Assembly (NCBI GenBank): GCA_019155185.1
Contig: CM032811.1
Coordinates: 378,902 to 442,901 of the forward strand
Source of the DNA: Beaufortia kweichowensis
Taxonomy: Eukaryota > Chordata > Actinopteri > Cypriniformes > Gastromyzontidae
Length of the DNA stretch: 64,000 nucleotides
Direction: 5' to 3'
In this document: positions 48,116-59,299 of the stretch, piece by piece
How the letters are laid out: every line of letters begins with the position of its first letter
Position numbering within the stretch: position 1 is the stretch's first letter
Program-made: the position numbers and the translations under genes
The notes under the pieces: model-generated
Databases searched by the model: none
The model's input: the letters and a program-made list of their open reading frames with translations, nothing else
What the model was told of the DNA's origin: nothing

Positions 48116-48543
48116 TGTTAGGGTGTAGGGAAGAGGCACAGGCAAAACAGGTAAGTAGAACACAAGTTTACTGGAAAAAGTTCAAACGTAAAGTCAATCC
48201 AAACAAATGGGCACAAAGTCAAACAAAGAGGCAATAATCCAAACTGGCAGTTGTTCCACACAGGCAGATAATCGAACAGGCACTGATCAAAACAGACAGG
48301 CAGCCATCCAAACAGGTAATATCCAAGAAGACACAACAGGTTACAAAACTGGCAGGAACAAATAATACAGGACAAAAACACAGAAACAAACACAGTATAT
48401 ATAGTGTCCGGTAATCATGAACAGGTCTTGGTGAATGATGATGATTAAAGATCGACCAGGTGAGGGTGAGGTGCAAGGTGACATGGGAAATTGAGTTCGA
48501 TGCAGAAGCGGGTGTAAGGGGAACTGATGCTGAAGGCGCGACA
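48116..48543 (-). mobile_element. Solo LTR, 428 bp, perfect 5-bp duplication
   Basis: The minus strand starts TGTCGCGCCTTCAGC and ends CTACACCCTAACA, flanked by ACTGC at 48111-48115 and 48544-48548. Internal tatatatactgtgtttgttt. It interrupts Tx1 copy B ORF2 cleanly. Confidence 0.9.
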
Positions 48544-49340
48544 ACTGCCAATAAGCACTTTTGGGTTTCAAAAGATTAATAAAAACTGAACATTTAACCA
48601 TACAATGGTCAGAAAAAACTAACAGGCACAATGTTACATTCCTTATGATACTGTAATGGTGTTTAAAACCATAAAATCTGTCCAATCTTGCCAAGGAGAT
48701 GAGTCTATCACGCATGAGTCCAAGTATAGTGTTTTTTGCATACCCTTTAGACGTCTCCAAACACACAGTTCATGCATCTTAACAAGCTGAGTCAATCGAT
48801 TTCTAGAAGGCATATGAGGTTCTAAATGATTTCTATCTAAATTAGCTTCAGTACAGTTAAAATCACCTCCCAAAAATAAAAACTCTTCTTGATTAAATTT
48901 TTGCAGTACAGAACACAAGATATTTAAAAACACCATTCTCTCTATGGCTGAAACTGGACAGTACACACAAATAAAGACAATAACAACTTTTCCATAAATT
49001 GCTCTTACTTTTAAAAGTCTACCTTTCACTATTTCTTCCACTTGAAAAGAATGTGGATTAAAGTTCCCTTTCAAGGGAACTCAACGCTGCGTCAGCGAAT
49101 GACGCTATGGGAACGCTTTGCGCGGACCGCTGCCTGAAGCACGATGTGCAAGATTGCCGAAATGGCTAGACTGAACGCCACGGGCGGTGATGTCAGGACC
49201 AGGAAGCTATAAAGAGTTGGGAACGCATTACCACATTCAGCTTTTGTGCCTTCAGCTGCGCGTGTGTGTGATTGTTGAATGTGTAGGGCGCTCGAAAACG
49301 CCATTAACTGAGTGTGTGAGAGAAAGAAAGTGAATTATAA

Positions 49341-50180
49341 ATGTCTTTCAAACCGTGTGTTCCCCCATGTGCTCGCTTCATAACGAGTGGGGATTCTCAC
49401 GAGTTTTGTGTTGTTTGTTTGGGGGTGGATCATGCCCGGTCGGCGCTTCAGAGCGCCGACTGTGTGCATTGTGAAGCTCTCCCTCCTCGCGACTCTTCTC
49501 CTCGGGCTGGCATGTGCAAATAAACATGCCCAGCCTGGCTATCTGTCCCCCGGTTTCGCATCGTCGCTCAACGCCCCGGTTCTCCCATCAAAGCCGTGCA
49601 GAACTACCTCGGCTTTGGTGGGGAAAGCGTATTCTGCAGCAGGTCAGGCTGGGGCATGCCTCCATACGATATTCATGCTCCAGGCCTATCAGGCTGACCT
49701 GCTGCGGGAGCTAGATGAAGGCGAAGGGGTGGACCAGGACGCAGTTCGAGAGCTACCGGCCACTGATGTGTCTCTCCGGTACATCCGGGAAACAGCCAAG
49801 GCTGTGGGCAGATCTATGTCTGCCCTGGTGGCTACGGAGAGGCATTTATGGTTAAACCCTCTCTGGCATCAAAGCAGCCGATAAGACCCTGCTGCTTGAT
49901 GCCCCGCTGTCGTCCCCGGGGCCTGTTCGGGCGATGCGGTTAACTCCGCCGCTGACAGGTTCCGGGAAGCTTAAGAGCCAGGGCCGCAGCCTTCGCGCAG
50001 TTTATCCTCGCCGTCATCGGGTGCTGAGGCTGCTGGGCGGGAGCAGCCCCAGCCTCCACCTCTGCTTTACCGAGGTAGGCAGAAGGAGAGTGTTTCCTCC
50101 CGAGCCCCACCACAGCATCAGTGGGGCTCTGGGAGGCACTCTAGGCCCCGCCCTTCCCAGCCGAAAACGGACCTGAGGGC
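49341..50180 (+). pseudogene. DIRS gag-like ORF
   Basis: Begins MSFKPCVPPCARFITSGDSH, then CVVCLGVDHARSAL and C-x2-C (CVHCEALP), the Cys-rich N-terminus shared by fish DIRS gag proteins. The frame breaks at about 49500 and continues in a second frame (AYQADLLRELDEGEG, ELPATDVSLRYIRETAKAVG) and a third. Confidence 0.75.
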
Positions 50181-50339
50181 CGTTATTCAGGCTAAGACTG
50201 CGGGGACCAAGAGGCGGGGCACCTGACTGCAAGGGCCAGCCTGTCCCCGCCAGCGCCCCTGGGAGCAGACCGGTTAACGCCTCATCATACGGTGCCCGGT
50301 CCTTGTCCCTGTACCCTCTCTAGATGCTCAGCGTTGTTC

Positions 50340-51440
50340 CCGCCCCTGCTTCGGGACGACTCGGTGTCAGGGTATCATACAAGGCGCCAGAGCTAAACTC
50401 TCAAGTGTACCCCAGCAATTTAGCTCTGGGTACCGACCTAATACAAGACTTAAAACCAGATGCCAGCCCCAAGGGGTACCAATATCGGGTTCTCCCCTTC
50501 GGTCTAGCCCTGTCACCTCGCACCTTTACCAAATGTGTAGATGCTGCCCTGTCGCCGCGTAAGCGCTTACAGGGCATTCAATATTGAACTACATAGACGG
50601 TTGGCTTATTCTGGCAGAGTCAGAAGCTCTTTAGCGTCCAACATCGAGATGTTGTTCTCGGCCACATGAAGGAGTTGGGGTTACGGCTGAACGCCAAGAA
50701 GAGTTCACTTTCTCCAGTTCAGAGAATAACTTTCCTAGGCGAGAATGGGACTCGAGGGTCATGTCTGCCCCGCCTTACCACGGTGCGCGATTCAAACCAT
50801 TCAGGCCGCTGGCAAGGGGCTCAAATTGCATCAACGAAGTCACAGTCCTGCACTGGTAGCACATACTCGGTCTCATGGCAGCGCAGCCAGCGCCATACCT
50901 CTGGGCCTGCTGGCACATGAGACCTCTCCAATGGTGGCTCAAATCCAAAGGGTTTTTCCGAGTAGGGGAACCCTTCCCGCATCATTCAGGTCACCCACAG
51001 GTGTCTGAGGGTACTAGCGGTGTGGGGCAAACCTGGGTTTCTCTCCCAGGGCCCTCGGACATTGGGGTCAATATGTCGCCGCCGTAACGCTTTTATGACA
51101 GACGCATCCCTGTCAGGCTGGGGCTGTAATGGATGACCGCTGCTCCAGAGGTCTATGGAGGGGCCGCCAGCTCGAGTGACACATAAATTGCCTAGAGTTG
51201 CTGGCGGTATGCTTTGCACTTGAGGCAGTTCCTTCCTCACCTCAGCAACAACCACGTGGTTGGTCCTGGACGGACAACACGCCAGCTGGGCCGCGCATAT
51301 CAACCATCAAGGTGGTCCGCGGTCGCGCCTCTCTTTACAAATTGGCACACCAGATCCTGTTGTGGTCCCAAGGGAAGCTGCTTCTCACTCAGAGGGGCTG
51401 AGGCCCTGGAATGGGAGACTTCACCCCCCAGGTGGTGAAT
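50340..51440 (+). pseudogene. DIRS reverse transcriptase / RNase H
   Basis: YRVLPFGLALSPRTFTKCVD near 50490-50550, then the active-site region degraded to DGWLILAES (about 50600). NAKKSSLSPVQRITFLGE lies near 50694-50740. TDASLSGWG (51096-51122) supplies the first RNase H Asp, and the INHQGG region follows near 51300. At least six frame changes. Confidence 0.75.
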
Positions 51441-51959
51441 CTGATCTGGGATACCTTTCTCCCAGCACAAGTGGACCTGTTTGCGCCTCTCAGGGAGACG
51501 ACGCGACTGTCCTTTATGGTTCTCCCTAGTACCTCCAGCCCCTCTCGTACATCCGTGGCCGAGGCTACACTTGTACGCTTTTCCCCCGATCGCTCTGCTC
51601 CTGGAGTCCTGGAACGGGTGCGCCAGCACAGGATTCGCCTGTTACTGGTGGCACTTCGCTGGCCGGGCCCGAGTGTGGTTCTCGGACCTGATAGCTCTCT
51701 CGACGGCACACCCCGCTGAGGCTGCCGGGCCAGGAAAGACCTTCTGTCTCAGGAGCAAGGCACTGTTCTGCACCCTTGCCCAGAGATGTGGAAACTGTGG
51801 GTCTGGCCCCTAAGGCCAGCTTCGTCGGCCTCGGTCTCTCGACTGAGGTTGTAGCAACCATCTTGCAATCCAGGGCTCCTCCCACGCAGGAAGCTGTACA
51901 CCTTGAAATGGGAAGTCTTCTCTTCCTGGTGTTCAGATCGACGTCAAGATCCAGTTAAC

Positions 51960-52840
51960 TGCCCGATTAGCGTGTTCTGGAATTCTTGCAAGATCGCTTT
52001 TCTTCGGGCTTATGCCCTCTCTACGGGTCAAGGTCTGCGCGGCTGCCGTATTCGCCTTTCATAGCCTTGTCCACGGCCAGTCTGTGGGTCGAGACCCGCT
52101 GGTTATACGCCTCCTTGTGGCACTAGGAGGCTGAGGTCGGTGTTACGCGCCAGAGTTCCCATGGGATCTGGCGGTGGTACTTCTCAAGGGTTGTCGGTGG
52201 CACCGCCGAACCCATTGAGGCCGCTTTCGGGTCAAATTCCTGACCCTCAAGACTGTTTTCTTGCTGGCAGTATCTTCCCTGAAGAGAGTTGGTGATCTCC
52301 AAGCTCTCAGTCTCTCCTTCTTGCCTGGCTTTTTCCCCAGGCATGGTTAAGGCTTTTCTGTACCCTAAAGAGGGTTATGTAAAAAGTACTCCACCAATGT
52401 GCCGAGGCACATTACGCTATAGGCCTTCTGTCCTCCTCCCTTCCAGGATTCGGACCAGGAGAAAGCTAATTTTTCGTGGTCCAGTGCGCAGCACTGGACG
52501 CCTACGCTCACAGAACTGCTCCCTTTGAGAAAGTCTGAGCAGTTGTTTGTATGCTTTGGTCCCTCCCAGCACTGGAGTGCCCGCTGACCAAACAATCTCT
52601 TAGCAGGTGGATAGTCGAGGCTATCTCACTGGCTTACGGAGCCTCTAGACAGCAGTCTCCACTGTCTGTCAAAGCTCATTCAACTAGGGGGTATGGCGGC
52701 CTCTAAGGCCTTACGGTCAGGGGCTACGCCGAAGAAGATGTGTAACGCGGCCCGCTGGTCCTCGCCAGCTCACGCTCGCGGTGCTTTATGACTTGGACCT
52801 GGCTTCCCACGCCAGGTGCCCATGTTCTGCAGCCCTGAGG
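51960..52840 (+). pseudogene. DIRS tyrosine recombinase
   Basis: Pieces in order: SLKRVGDLQALS, FSPGMVKAFLYPKEGY, then ICPPPFQ-like, KAHSTRG (52672-52693, the H-x-x-R catalytic pair) and YDLDLAS with the presumed nucleophilic Tyr (about 52787-52805). Frameshifts separate them. Confidence 0.7.
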
Positions 52841-54059
52841 GGCTTGTTTTCTATTTTAATGACAGCCAGGAAATCTCAGCTGTGTATTCTATTTATTTGA
52901 CTTGCGGCAAGTGGGGTCTTGTCTCGCCCCTCTTTGGGGCCTGGCTCGAGGGCCAGGACCCCGTGCAGGGGTTCCCATGCACCTCGGCCCTGAGGGGTCG
53001 ACTTGTACTTGGACACCGCCAGCTGAGTCTCGCCCGTGTGTTTCCAGCTTTGGCGGTTCTGGCTCAAGAGCCAGCTACCTGAACTTGGGTTTCTGCTCCT
53101 TTGCCCTTTCTCGGCCCGGGGCCCTGGTGACTTCCATCGCAGTGGGTGAGCCCATGCTTCGGGCTTATTTGGTTACCGGCCAGTGAATCTCGCCGTGTAT
53201 TCCCTGTATGTTCTTGTATCAGGACCGAGGTCCTGCATATCTTGCCCTTAGGGGCCTTCTCGAGTAGCTGTAAACGGCCAGGAAATCTCGCCGCTCACTC
53301 CCTTTGGCGGAGCCAGGGTTCACGCTTAACCTGTCGAGGTAGTTCCTCTTGTTGTGCTCTCACGGATTCACACTTCCAGGGACTTTGCTGCGACGGGCGA
53401 CATTGGGATTGCGCTCCCATATCGCCATTCGCTGACGCGCTGAGTTTCCTTGAAAGGGAACGCCTCAGGTTACGATGTAACCCTTGTTCCCTGAGAGGGA
53501 ACGACGCTATCGCGCTTTACGGCCATACTCCCTGCGCGTGCCTGGGCGCAGCTTCGGCACTTTACGCTGAATGTGTGTGCGTTCCACGCTCTTTTATAGC
53601 TTCCTGGTCCTGACGTCACCCGCCCGTGACATTCAGTCTAGCCATTCAGCAATCCTGCAAGCGTGCTTCAGACGCGGGTCACGCAGCGTGCCTCTATAGC
53701 GCTATTCGCTGACGCAGCGTCTCGTTCCCTCTCAGGGAACAAGGGTTACATACGTAACCTGAGACGTTTTTCCCCAAAAAAATAGCCACTCCATCACTAA
53801 GTGAAGTGTTATGACTTAAAAACGGAAAGCCACCCCATTCCCTAGCCCAATCAGAAGCATTCATTGAATCACTGTGAGTTTCCTGTAGCATGACCACATC
53901 TAGTTTATTCTGTTTCACAAATTCATAAATTTCCCATTTTTCTTCAAATCTCTAGCCCCATTAATAATTAATGATGCAATATTAATTTCAAAAAGAAAAG
54001 AAGACAATAAAAGCCAATCCAATACTGCAAGAAAAAGAACTAAAACACCAAAACATATC

Positions 54060-55737
54060 ATTTTGGGGTTTTTAGATGTTATCATTAACAAGATCAGGAT
54101 TTAAAATTCTGACAATCTTCTTCAGCCGATAAATTTCTTTATTTGTGAATAAGCTTTGAACACTTTTGTTTTATCAATGAATTGTTTAATGTCTGGAAAA
54201 TATTCACAGACACGCATTCTTGTCACAGACACGCCAAGCTCCCATGCCAATTAATCACAGCACTCCTTCCTCGGGACACTAATCAACTTCACCTGCACGA
54301 AGTTTACTCTCACGTATTTAAACCAAGACGCAAGACATTCACTCACTGTCCGGGTCTCGTTTGTATTAGGACTAATGTTACTTCGCCATATATTGACTTC
54401 CCAGATAGTTTACCTACCCGCTCCAGCTGTTCCTGTTTCCTCGTCCCTGTTCCTGTGTTCCTGTTTCCTCCATTGTCTCCTAGTCTTCATCTCCAGCTGC
54501 CCCATCCTGTGATTCACCGCTATTTCACCTAAAAGGACAGTATAATGCCCATTTACCCTCTGTTGTCTCACCTCTGCCTGCTTACTATCAGTGACCTGTA
54601 TACTTCTACTTGTGCAAATAAACATCTAACCTGTTATCCGGCTGTCTCCGTGCCTCTGTCCGTAACAGTACTCCTCTCTTATTTTTGTTGCCCTGAGGAA
54701 GAATTTAATATCTTCTACCTCATAACTTCAACCAGATAAATCACTTTGAGAAAAACTAAGACTTGAACTGAAGATTCATTGCCACTTTCTGCTCCTTCTT
54801 GTCGCCAGCATCAGCCACATCTACTTTTTTTGCTTAGTACTTTGAACTTACTTTGAAGTCACAATCGGTTGCCAAATCACATTGTCACCTTTTACCCTTT
54901 GTCAAAACTGACTCAGTAACGGAATCGCTGACTCGGCCCCTCACCACAGCAGTAGCATCCAACGCACTCTTCCTGCACAACCACTCCTGGCACAGTGGCA
55001 TCAGAAACTGAGTCCTGAGGTCTCAAGCAACAATTACATTTTTCACACTCAAGAAAGAAGCATTAGAAGTCCCTGCTTCAACCCTTTCCTCCTCATCACC
55101 ATTTAAATTAACCTCTCTCATATTTTGCTTGCTAAGCATTTGATGGACGCCCTTTATTCTTTCAGGGCAAGCCTGGAATTAAATGGCCTAAAACCACCGC
55201 AAGAGTTAAAACACTTCATCTTCTCTGTTGTAACATAGAAAGCATAATCAAAATTTTCAATCTTAATATTGAGAGTCAGGTCAAGCTTTCTTTGCTATCT
55301 TTCAAAATCATATAAACAAATCTTCTGAAAGAAACCACATGTTTTTACACAGTGTGAAGCAGTACAATGACGATTTTCTTAATAGGCTTAAACCAGCTTA
55401 CCGTGAAGCGTAGACAAGATCCTAACCAACGTATCATCAGGGATGAAAGGTGGAATATTAGACAAAGTAACCTTTTTTGAGGGCGTCGAAAGCGGAAGAA
55501 CAGGTGTGAAAAGATTGTTTACAACAATTCCCTTTCTCCAATAACTCGTCTGCCTTTTCTATCGAACTAAAAAAAAACACAACGGCGCTATTCATTTTGG
55601 ATGCTGACAAAATATTGTCATGTCCAACAACATCTCCCATTGCCAAACAGCAATCTTCAACACTCACGCGGACGCCACTTTAACACCGCGTGGGATTTAA
55701 TGAGATTACTTAAAACCCCAATTTGTGGGTCCGCCAT
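54060..55737 (-). pseudogene. Tx1 copy B ORF1
   Basis: Starts MADPQIGVLSNLIKSHAVLK at 55735. Then CLAMGDVVGHDNILSASKMN, FFFSSIEKADELLEKG and an IPPFIPDD-like segment near 55445, the RNA-recognition region of Tx1-type ORF1. MKCFN...CGG near 55190-55220 is the remnant of a zinc knuckle. Broken by frameshifts and by the LTR at 54221-54667. Confidence 0.65.
54221..54667 (+). mobile_element. Short solo LTR, about 447 bp
   Basis: From TGTCACAGACACGCC to CTGTCCGTAACA. It has tatttaaaccaagacgcaag as TATA region, an internal run of cctgtttcctc-like repeats (54430-54470), and gcaaataaacatctaac as poly(A) region. Flanks attct and gtact match only 3 of 5, so the duplication is uncertain. It interrupts Tx1 copy B ORF1. 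Confidence 0.6.
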
Positions 55738-55867
55738 GGCCGCACCAGGGGAGAACCCCCACGCGGATCAATACAAACAAAACCAAAAATATATATATAT
55801 AATAAAACAGAAAAAATAAGAAAAAAGAAAAGACTCACTCAGAACTCACACCACTCCAAATGCTCAC

Positions 55868-56095
<228 letters not shown>

Positions 56096-56157
56096 TATCT
56101 GCATATTCAAAACACAACAACAAACAAACTGCCAGCAACTGTCAGATTATTTGAAGA

Positions 56158-57844
56158 ATGACTGAATCAATTCCCATAATTTACCCACATGAAGCTACAA
56201 ATGAGATCTTAAAGAAAAAGCATAAAGAAAAGCTCCTCAAGGACAGAGCAGAAACACTGTACTCAGATCAGCAACATTATATTTTATACAGAAGAGCCAG
56301 AGGCCTGGCACTCCGCCATCAGACAGCACTATCCCACAGTCATCAGAAAGGGCATCAGTAACGGATGGAAACTGCAGGTCAAAGAAGAGGATGATTCAGA
56401 ATCAGATGCAACGATAACAGCAAACCTTTACAAAAACGGAACTGTGATGATTCAGGGAAATCTGAAAACATTTGAAAAGGATTTCCTCCAAATTAAAGAA
56501 AAAGCTCAGTTAAACAAGACGTATCCTAATCCAGTAAAAAAAGCAAAAGACACCTTCATCCCCACCAACAAGCTACAAATGAGCAATCCAGAAATGACAG
56601 TGAGGAGATCTCCCTTCTGCACAGCATCATCAGCGACATGAAAGAGAAGTTCAGAGAGATGGAGCTGGAACTGGTGCAGCTGAGAGAGGAAGTGCATGGA
56701 GCAGTGCAGCAAACTGACCGATCAGAGAAAGATGAGGATTACAGGAAAGAAATAGCAATGCTTAAGGAGGAAATTCATGAGCTGAAAAACCAAAAAGAAG
56801 AGTACAATAATCAACTATCTGAAATAAAAGAAGAAATGAGAGAGCTACGAGAAAACGGAAAGAAAACAAGTGAAAATGCAAAACAAATATCAGCTCCACT
56901 GTCACTGACACAGAGAGATGAAGAAGAACAAAGTTTAGAGCAGACTAGGGTCCAACTAGGGTTGTAGTTGGACGAGGGTCCAACTACAACAAGCACAGCC
57001 ATGAACCATTCCAGCCCTCTACCTGAATTCTACAGTCAAACACAACCACACATCGTACTCCTGATGGACTCCAATGGAAAATTCATTGATGAAAATAAAC
57101 TTTTCCCAAGAAGAAATGTCAAGAAAATATGGTGCCCAAACACCCAGAGGGCTTTGGAGTTCTTGTGTAAAGAGCAGCTTTCCCCCAGCCATATTATCAT
57201 CCGGCACCAATGACCTGAGAGCTCAACAAGAGAGAGTAGCTACAGCTCTCGCTAATATAGCAGAGAAGGCATCCTCCAACTTTCCCAACTCCAAAATCAT
57301 CCTCTCCACACTGCTGCTGCGCTCTGATTTCCACCCAGACACCATCAGGCATATAAACGCAAGAGTGTCTAGAGACTGTGCCCTAAAGCTCAATGTTCAC
57401 CTGGCTCAACACCCCACCCTGAATCTCAGCAGCCTTTATGACCATGTCCATCTCCACAAAAGGGCAGTTCCCATCTTTGCCAAGACCCTGAAGGACATGC
57501 CATTGAAGGACAAGCTTCAGCGCACTGCAGCGACCTCATGGACACCTCACAGATCCATTACAGAGACACCTGTCAAATCAGCGCTTAAGCTCCGTCCGGA
57601 GGAACGCCACTGCAGGCTCTACACTTCACCCTGGATCACAGCACATCAGCAGGCCCCAGCATTCACATCAACAGCAGCAGGAGCAGCACACGGACAGCTG
57701 GAGTTACGCCGAAGCAATCAGAAGATCGCTGAAAATCCCAACACCAACACTGATGACAGCCAACTGGCACCATCTCAATCCAGAGACCTCAGAGACATCC
57801 AGCAAATGCTGACTTTGGTGTGCTCTCACATATTGGGTCAGTGA
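56158..57844 (+). pseudogene. L2 ORF1: coiled coil plus SGNH-esterase domain
   Basis: N-terminal part IIYPHEATNEILKKKHKEKL, then a long coiled coil (56638-56880, MKEKFREMELELVQLREEVH onward). The esterase-like domain has the nucleophile block LLMDSNGKF (about 57060), the SGTNDL block (about 57198, after a one-base frame break) and the DHVHL catalytic block (about 57441). L2/CR1-type fish LINEs such as ZfL2 are known to carry an ORF1 esterase. Three frame breaks make this copy non-functional, though the last 256 codons are open. Confidence 0.8.
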
Positions 57845-57967
57845 CTAAAAAAGAAGGTACAAAAGAAAAAAGAAAAAGAGAAGTTACCAAACTTCTCTCC
57901 TGCAACCCCACCACCTGCCCACTCGACCCAATCCCCTCCCATCTGCTCCAATCCATCTCTAGCACAG

Positions 57968-58166
57968 TGTGGAAATGTAAATTTGAGGATCACTTTAAAA
58001 TCAGCTGATTCTCTTTATTTCCCCCATCCTTACACAAACTACTAAAATGATATATATTGCATTGGAAGAACATAGGAACATGGGGTGGCTCCTAGGACGT
58101 TTACCCATCATATCCCACTGAGTTGGTGACCATTTGCTTATGATTCAATCAAAGGTCAAAACTCTC
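57968..58166 (+). repeat. Truncated 5' LTR (U3 portion only)
   Basis: Matches 61206-61404 with four differences and then diverges abruptly after caaaactc, before the promoter region present in the 3' LTR. Confidence 0.9.
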
Positions 58167-58267
58167 AAAACATCTCTCCAAACCTTTCCAGATGGAATTT
58201 TTCAACCCAACTTTGGTGAGTGTCACTCTATCCAAAGAACCTTTACAGACCAGTACATGTGGTTATC

Positions 58268-58631
58268 CTCTGCTATGCCAGGGAAGTGTTAACAACAGCT
58301 GCAGGGTTCTGTTAACAAATTTTGCTTATCCTCTGTTTATCAGAGAATAATTTGTGTATCCTCTGTTTAGGCAGAGAAGAGTTTTTGGTTATCCTCTGTT
58401 TAGGCAGAGAAGAGTTTTTGGTTATCCTCTGTTTAGGCAGAGAAGAAGTTTAGTTATCCCTCTGTTTTACCAGGGAAGAATTTAGGTTATCCCTCTCTGT
58501 TTAGGCAGAGAAGAGTTTTGTTATCCTCTGTTTAGGCAGAAAAAGTTTTTGCTATCCTCTGTTTAGCAGAGAAGTTTAGTTATCCTCTGTTTTACCAGGG
58601 AAGAATTTAGGATATCCTCTACTTTGTAGGG
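58268..58631 (+). ncRNA. Array of 11 tandem stem-loops in the element leader
   Basis: Units of mostly 27-34 bp (the first 63 bp) each contain CTCTG, a 5-6 base loop (TTTAGG, TTTAT, TTTTAC, CTATGC) and CAGAG or CAGGG. Stems: 58268-58272/58279-58283, 58331-58335/58341-58345, 58361-58365/58372-58376, 58394-58398/58405-58409, 58427-58431/58438-58442, 58460-58464/58471-58475, 58495-58499/58506-58510, 58526-58530/58537-58541, 58557-58561/58567-58571, 58585-58589/58596-58600, 58617-58621/58627-58631. Ten of 11 pair fully, allowing G-U. The last unit changes both sides (CTCTA with TAGGG), a compensatory change. Type ncRNA is used for a structured RNA element, not a separate transcript. Confidence 0.6.
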
Positions 58632-58692
58632 AAGTTAACAACAGTAATTAGGAATTATCTGTCTGTGAAGAGAAATCCACTAAAAAGTCAAA

Positions 58693-59205
58693 ATGGTTAA
58701 AAGGCATGCTAAACTAATTCCCACAACAGAGAAAGGTGGACTAGCTACCCCTTTATGGTCAGACAACGAGTTTAACACAATGCTAGTCAATCACATGGAC
58801 ACAATAGTGACAGACTTGGTTAGACAGAACTTAACACAAAAGTTTGGCATTGATTCGGATAGGACTTGGTCTCTTGAAGAATGCAAGAAAGTGCTTGGTG
58901 CCTGTATTAGAAAGAAAAACATTAAAGGAATTATCTGTTGTTACAGAGAGTACAATGTGGCTTTAACTGCAGAGCATACTCAGCGAATTGCGGATTTAGA
59001 GAAGAAAAATCAAAATTTGCATGATCATGTGACCTCTCTTAAAGAAAAGTTAGGCCATAACAAGGCTTCACTAACCGGTTACTCGAAACAACAGTCAGAT
59101 ATTCATCCTGCCTTACAGTCAGAACTTAGGCATGAAGGTCATATGTATGTTAATAATGACAATACATGTTTGAGAAACAAAGCAGTTAATGCAGTTGAGG
59201 TTTAG
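58693..59205 (+). CDS. Gag-like protein, N-terminal part
   Basis: 171 codons from ATG, directly after the stem-loop leader. An N-terminal region (LIPTTEKGGLATPLWSDNEF) is followed by a basic stretch with CIRKKNIKGIICCYREYN. Then a coiled coil (TQRIADLEKKNQNLHDHVTS) ends in a short tail. Beyond the stop, other frames keep gag-like capsid sequence (VDWSKVTNCMQRQDESVSEH and YRNALPFLDL) until the zinc knuckle. Frameshifts at about 59205 and several later sites break the protein. Confidence 0.6.
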   Translation: MVKRHAKLIPTTEKGGLATPLWSDNEFNTMLVNHMDTIVTDLVRQNLTQKFGIDSDRTWSLEECKKVLGACIRKKNIKGIICCYREYNVALTAEHTQRIADLEKKNQNLHDHVTSLKEKLGHNKASLTGYSKQQSDIHPALQSELRHEGHMYVNNDNTCLRNKAVNAVEV

Positions 59206-59299
59206 GAACAAAGAGAAAAGCTCAAAGTAAATCAAATGTTGAGACTGTACATTCTGTGATACCTGTGGTCGAGCTACCAAAAGACCTAGATCCTGAAGC

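Larger units (their letters stand above)
49064..53766 (+). mobile_element. DIRS-type tyrosine-recombinase retrotransposon, nearly full length (4.7 kb)
   Basis: Inverted termini: the left end ttccctttcaagggaactca with cgctgcgtcagcgaatg, and the right end with cattcgctgacgcagcg-like sequence followed by ctcagggaac. Inverted similarity extends about 170 bp inwards (cttcctggtcctga against tcaggaccaggaag). An internal complementary region at about 53445-53515 (gaaagggaacgcctcaggtt, then tgtaacccttgttccctgag) pairs with both ends, as DIRS replication through a circle requires. Inside, in order, are a gag-like ORF, RT/RNase H and a tyrosine recombinase. Frameshifts inactivate all three. No target duplication is expected and none is seen. 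Confidence 0.9.
46020..55840 (-). mobile_element. Tx1-type L1 LINE, copy B, heavily nested
   Basis: Minus-strand order from the right: 5' UTR beside a (CT)n tract, ORF1 (about 55737-54060, see separate entry), endonuclease start KLDVVMLQETHSDS (53900), GVAIFLGKN, [DIRS], FNPHSFQVEEIVKGRLLKVR, LFLGGDFNCTEANLDRNHLE and RFYGFKHHYSI. Then comes FSDHCMVKCSVFINLLKPKS, [solo LTR], DKRFKESFNFFWEDFKTKKG, [LTR unit], and the C-terminal WNKIEAFLIGDWKGC (46400) to about 46050. The RT core is missing. Sequence on either side of the solo LTR and the DIRS continues logically, so those are true insertions into this copy. Confidence 0.8.

Noticed and set aside
58268..58631. CRISPR-like spaced repeats
   Set aside because: Eukaryotic context. 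Units vary in length, have no unique spacers of constant size and sit inside a retroelement leader.
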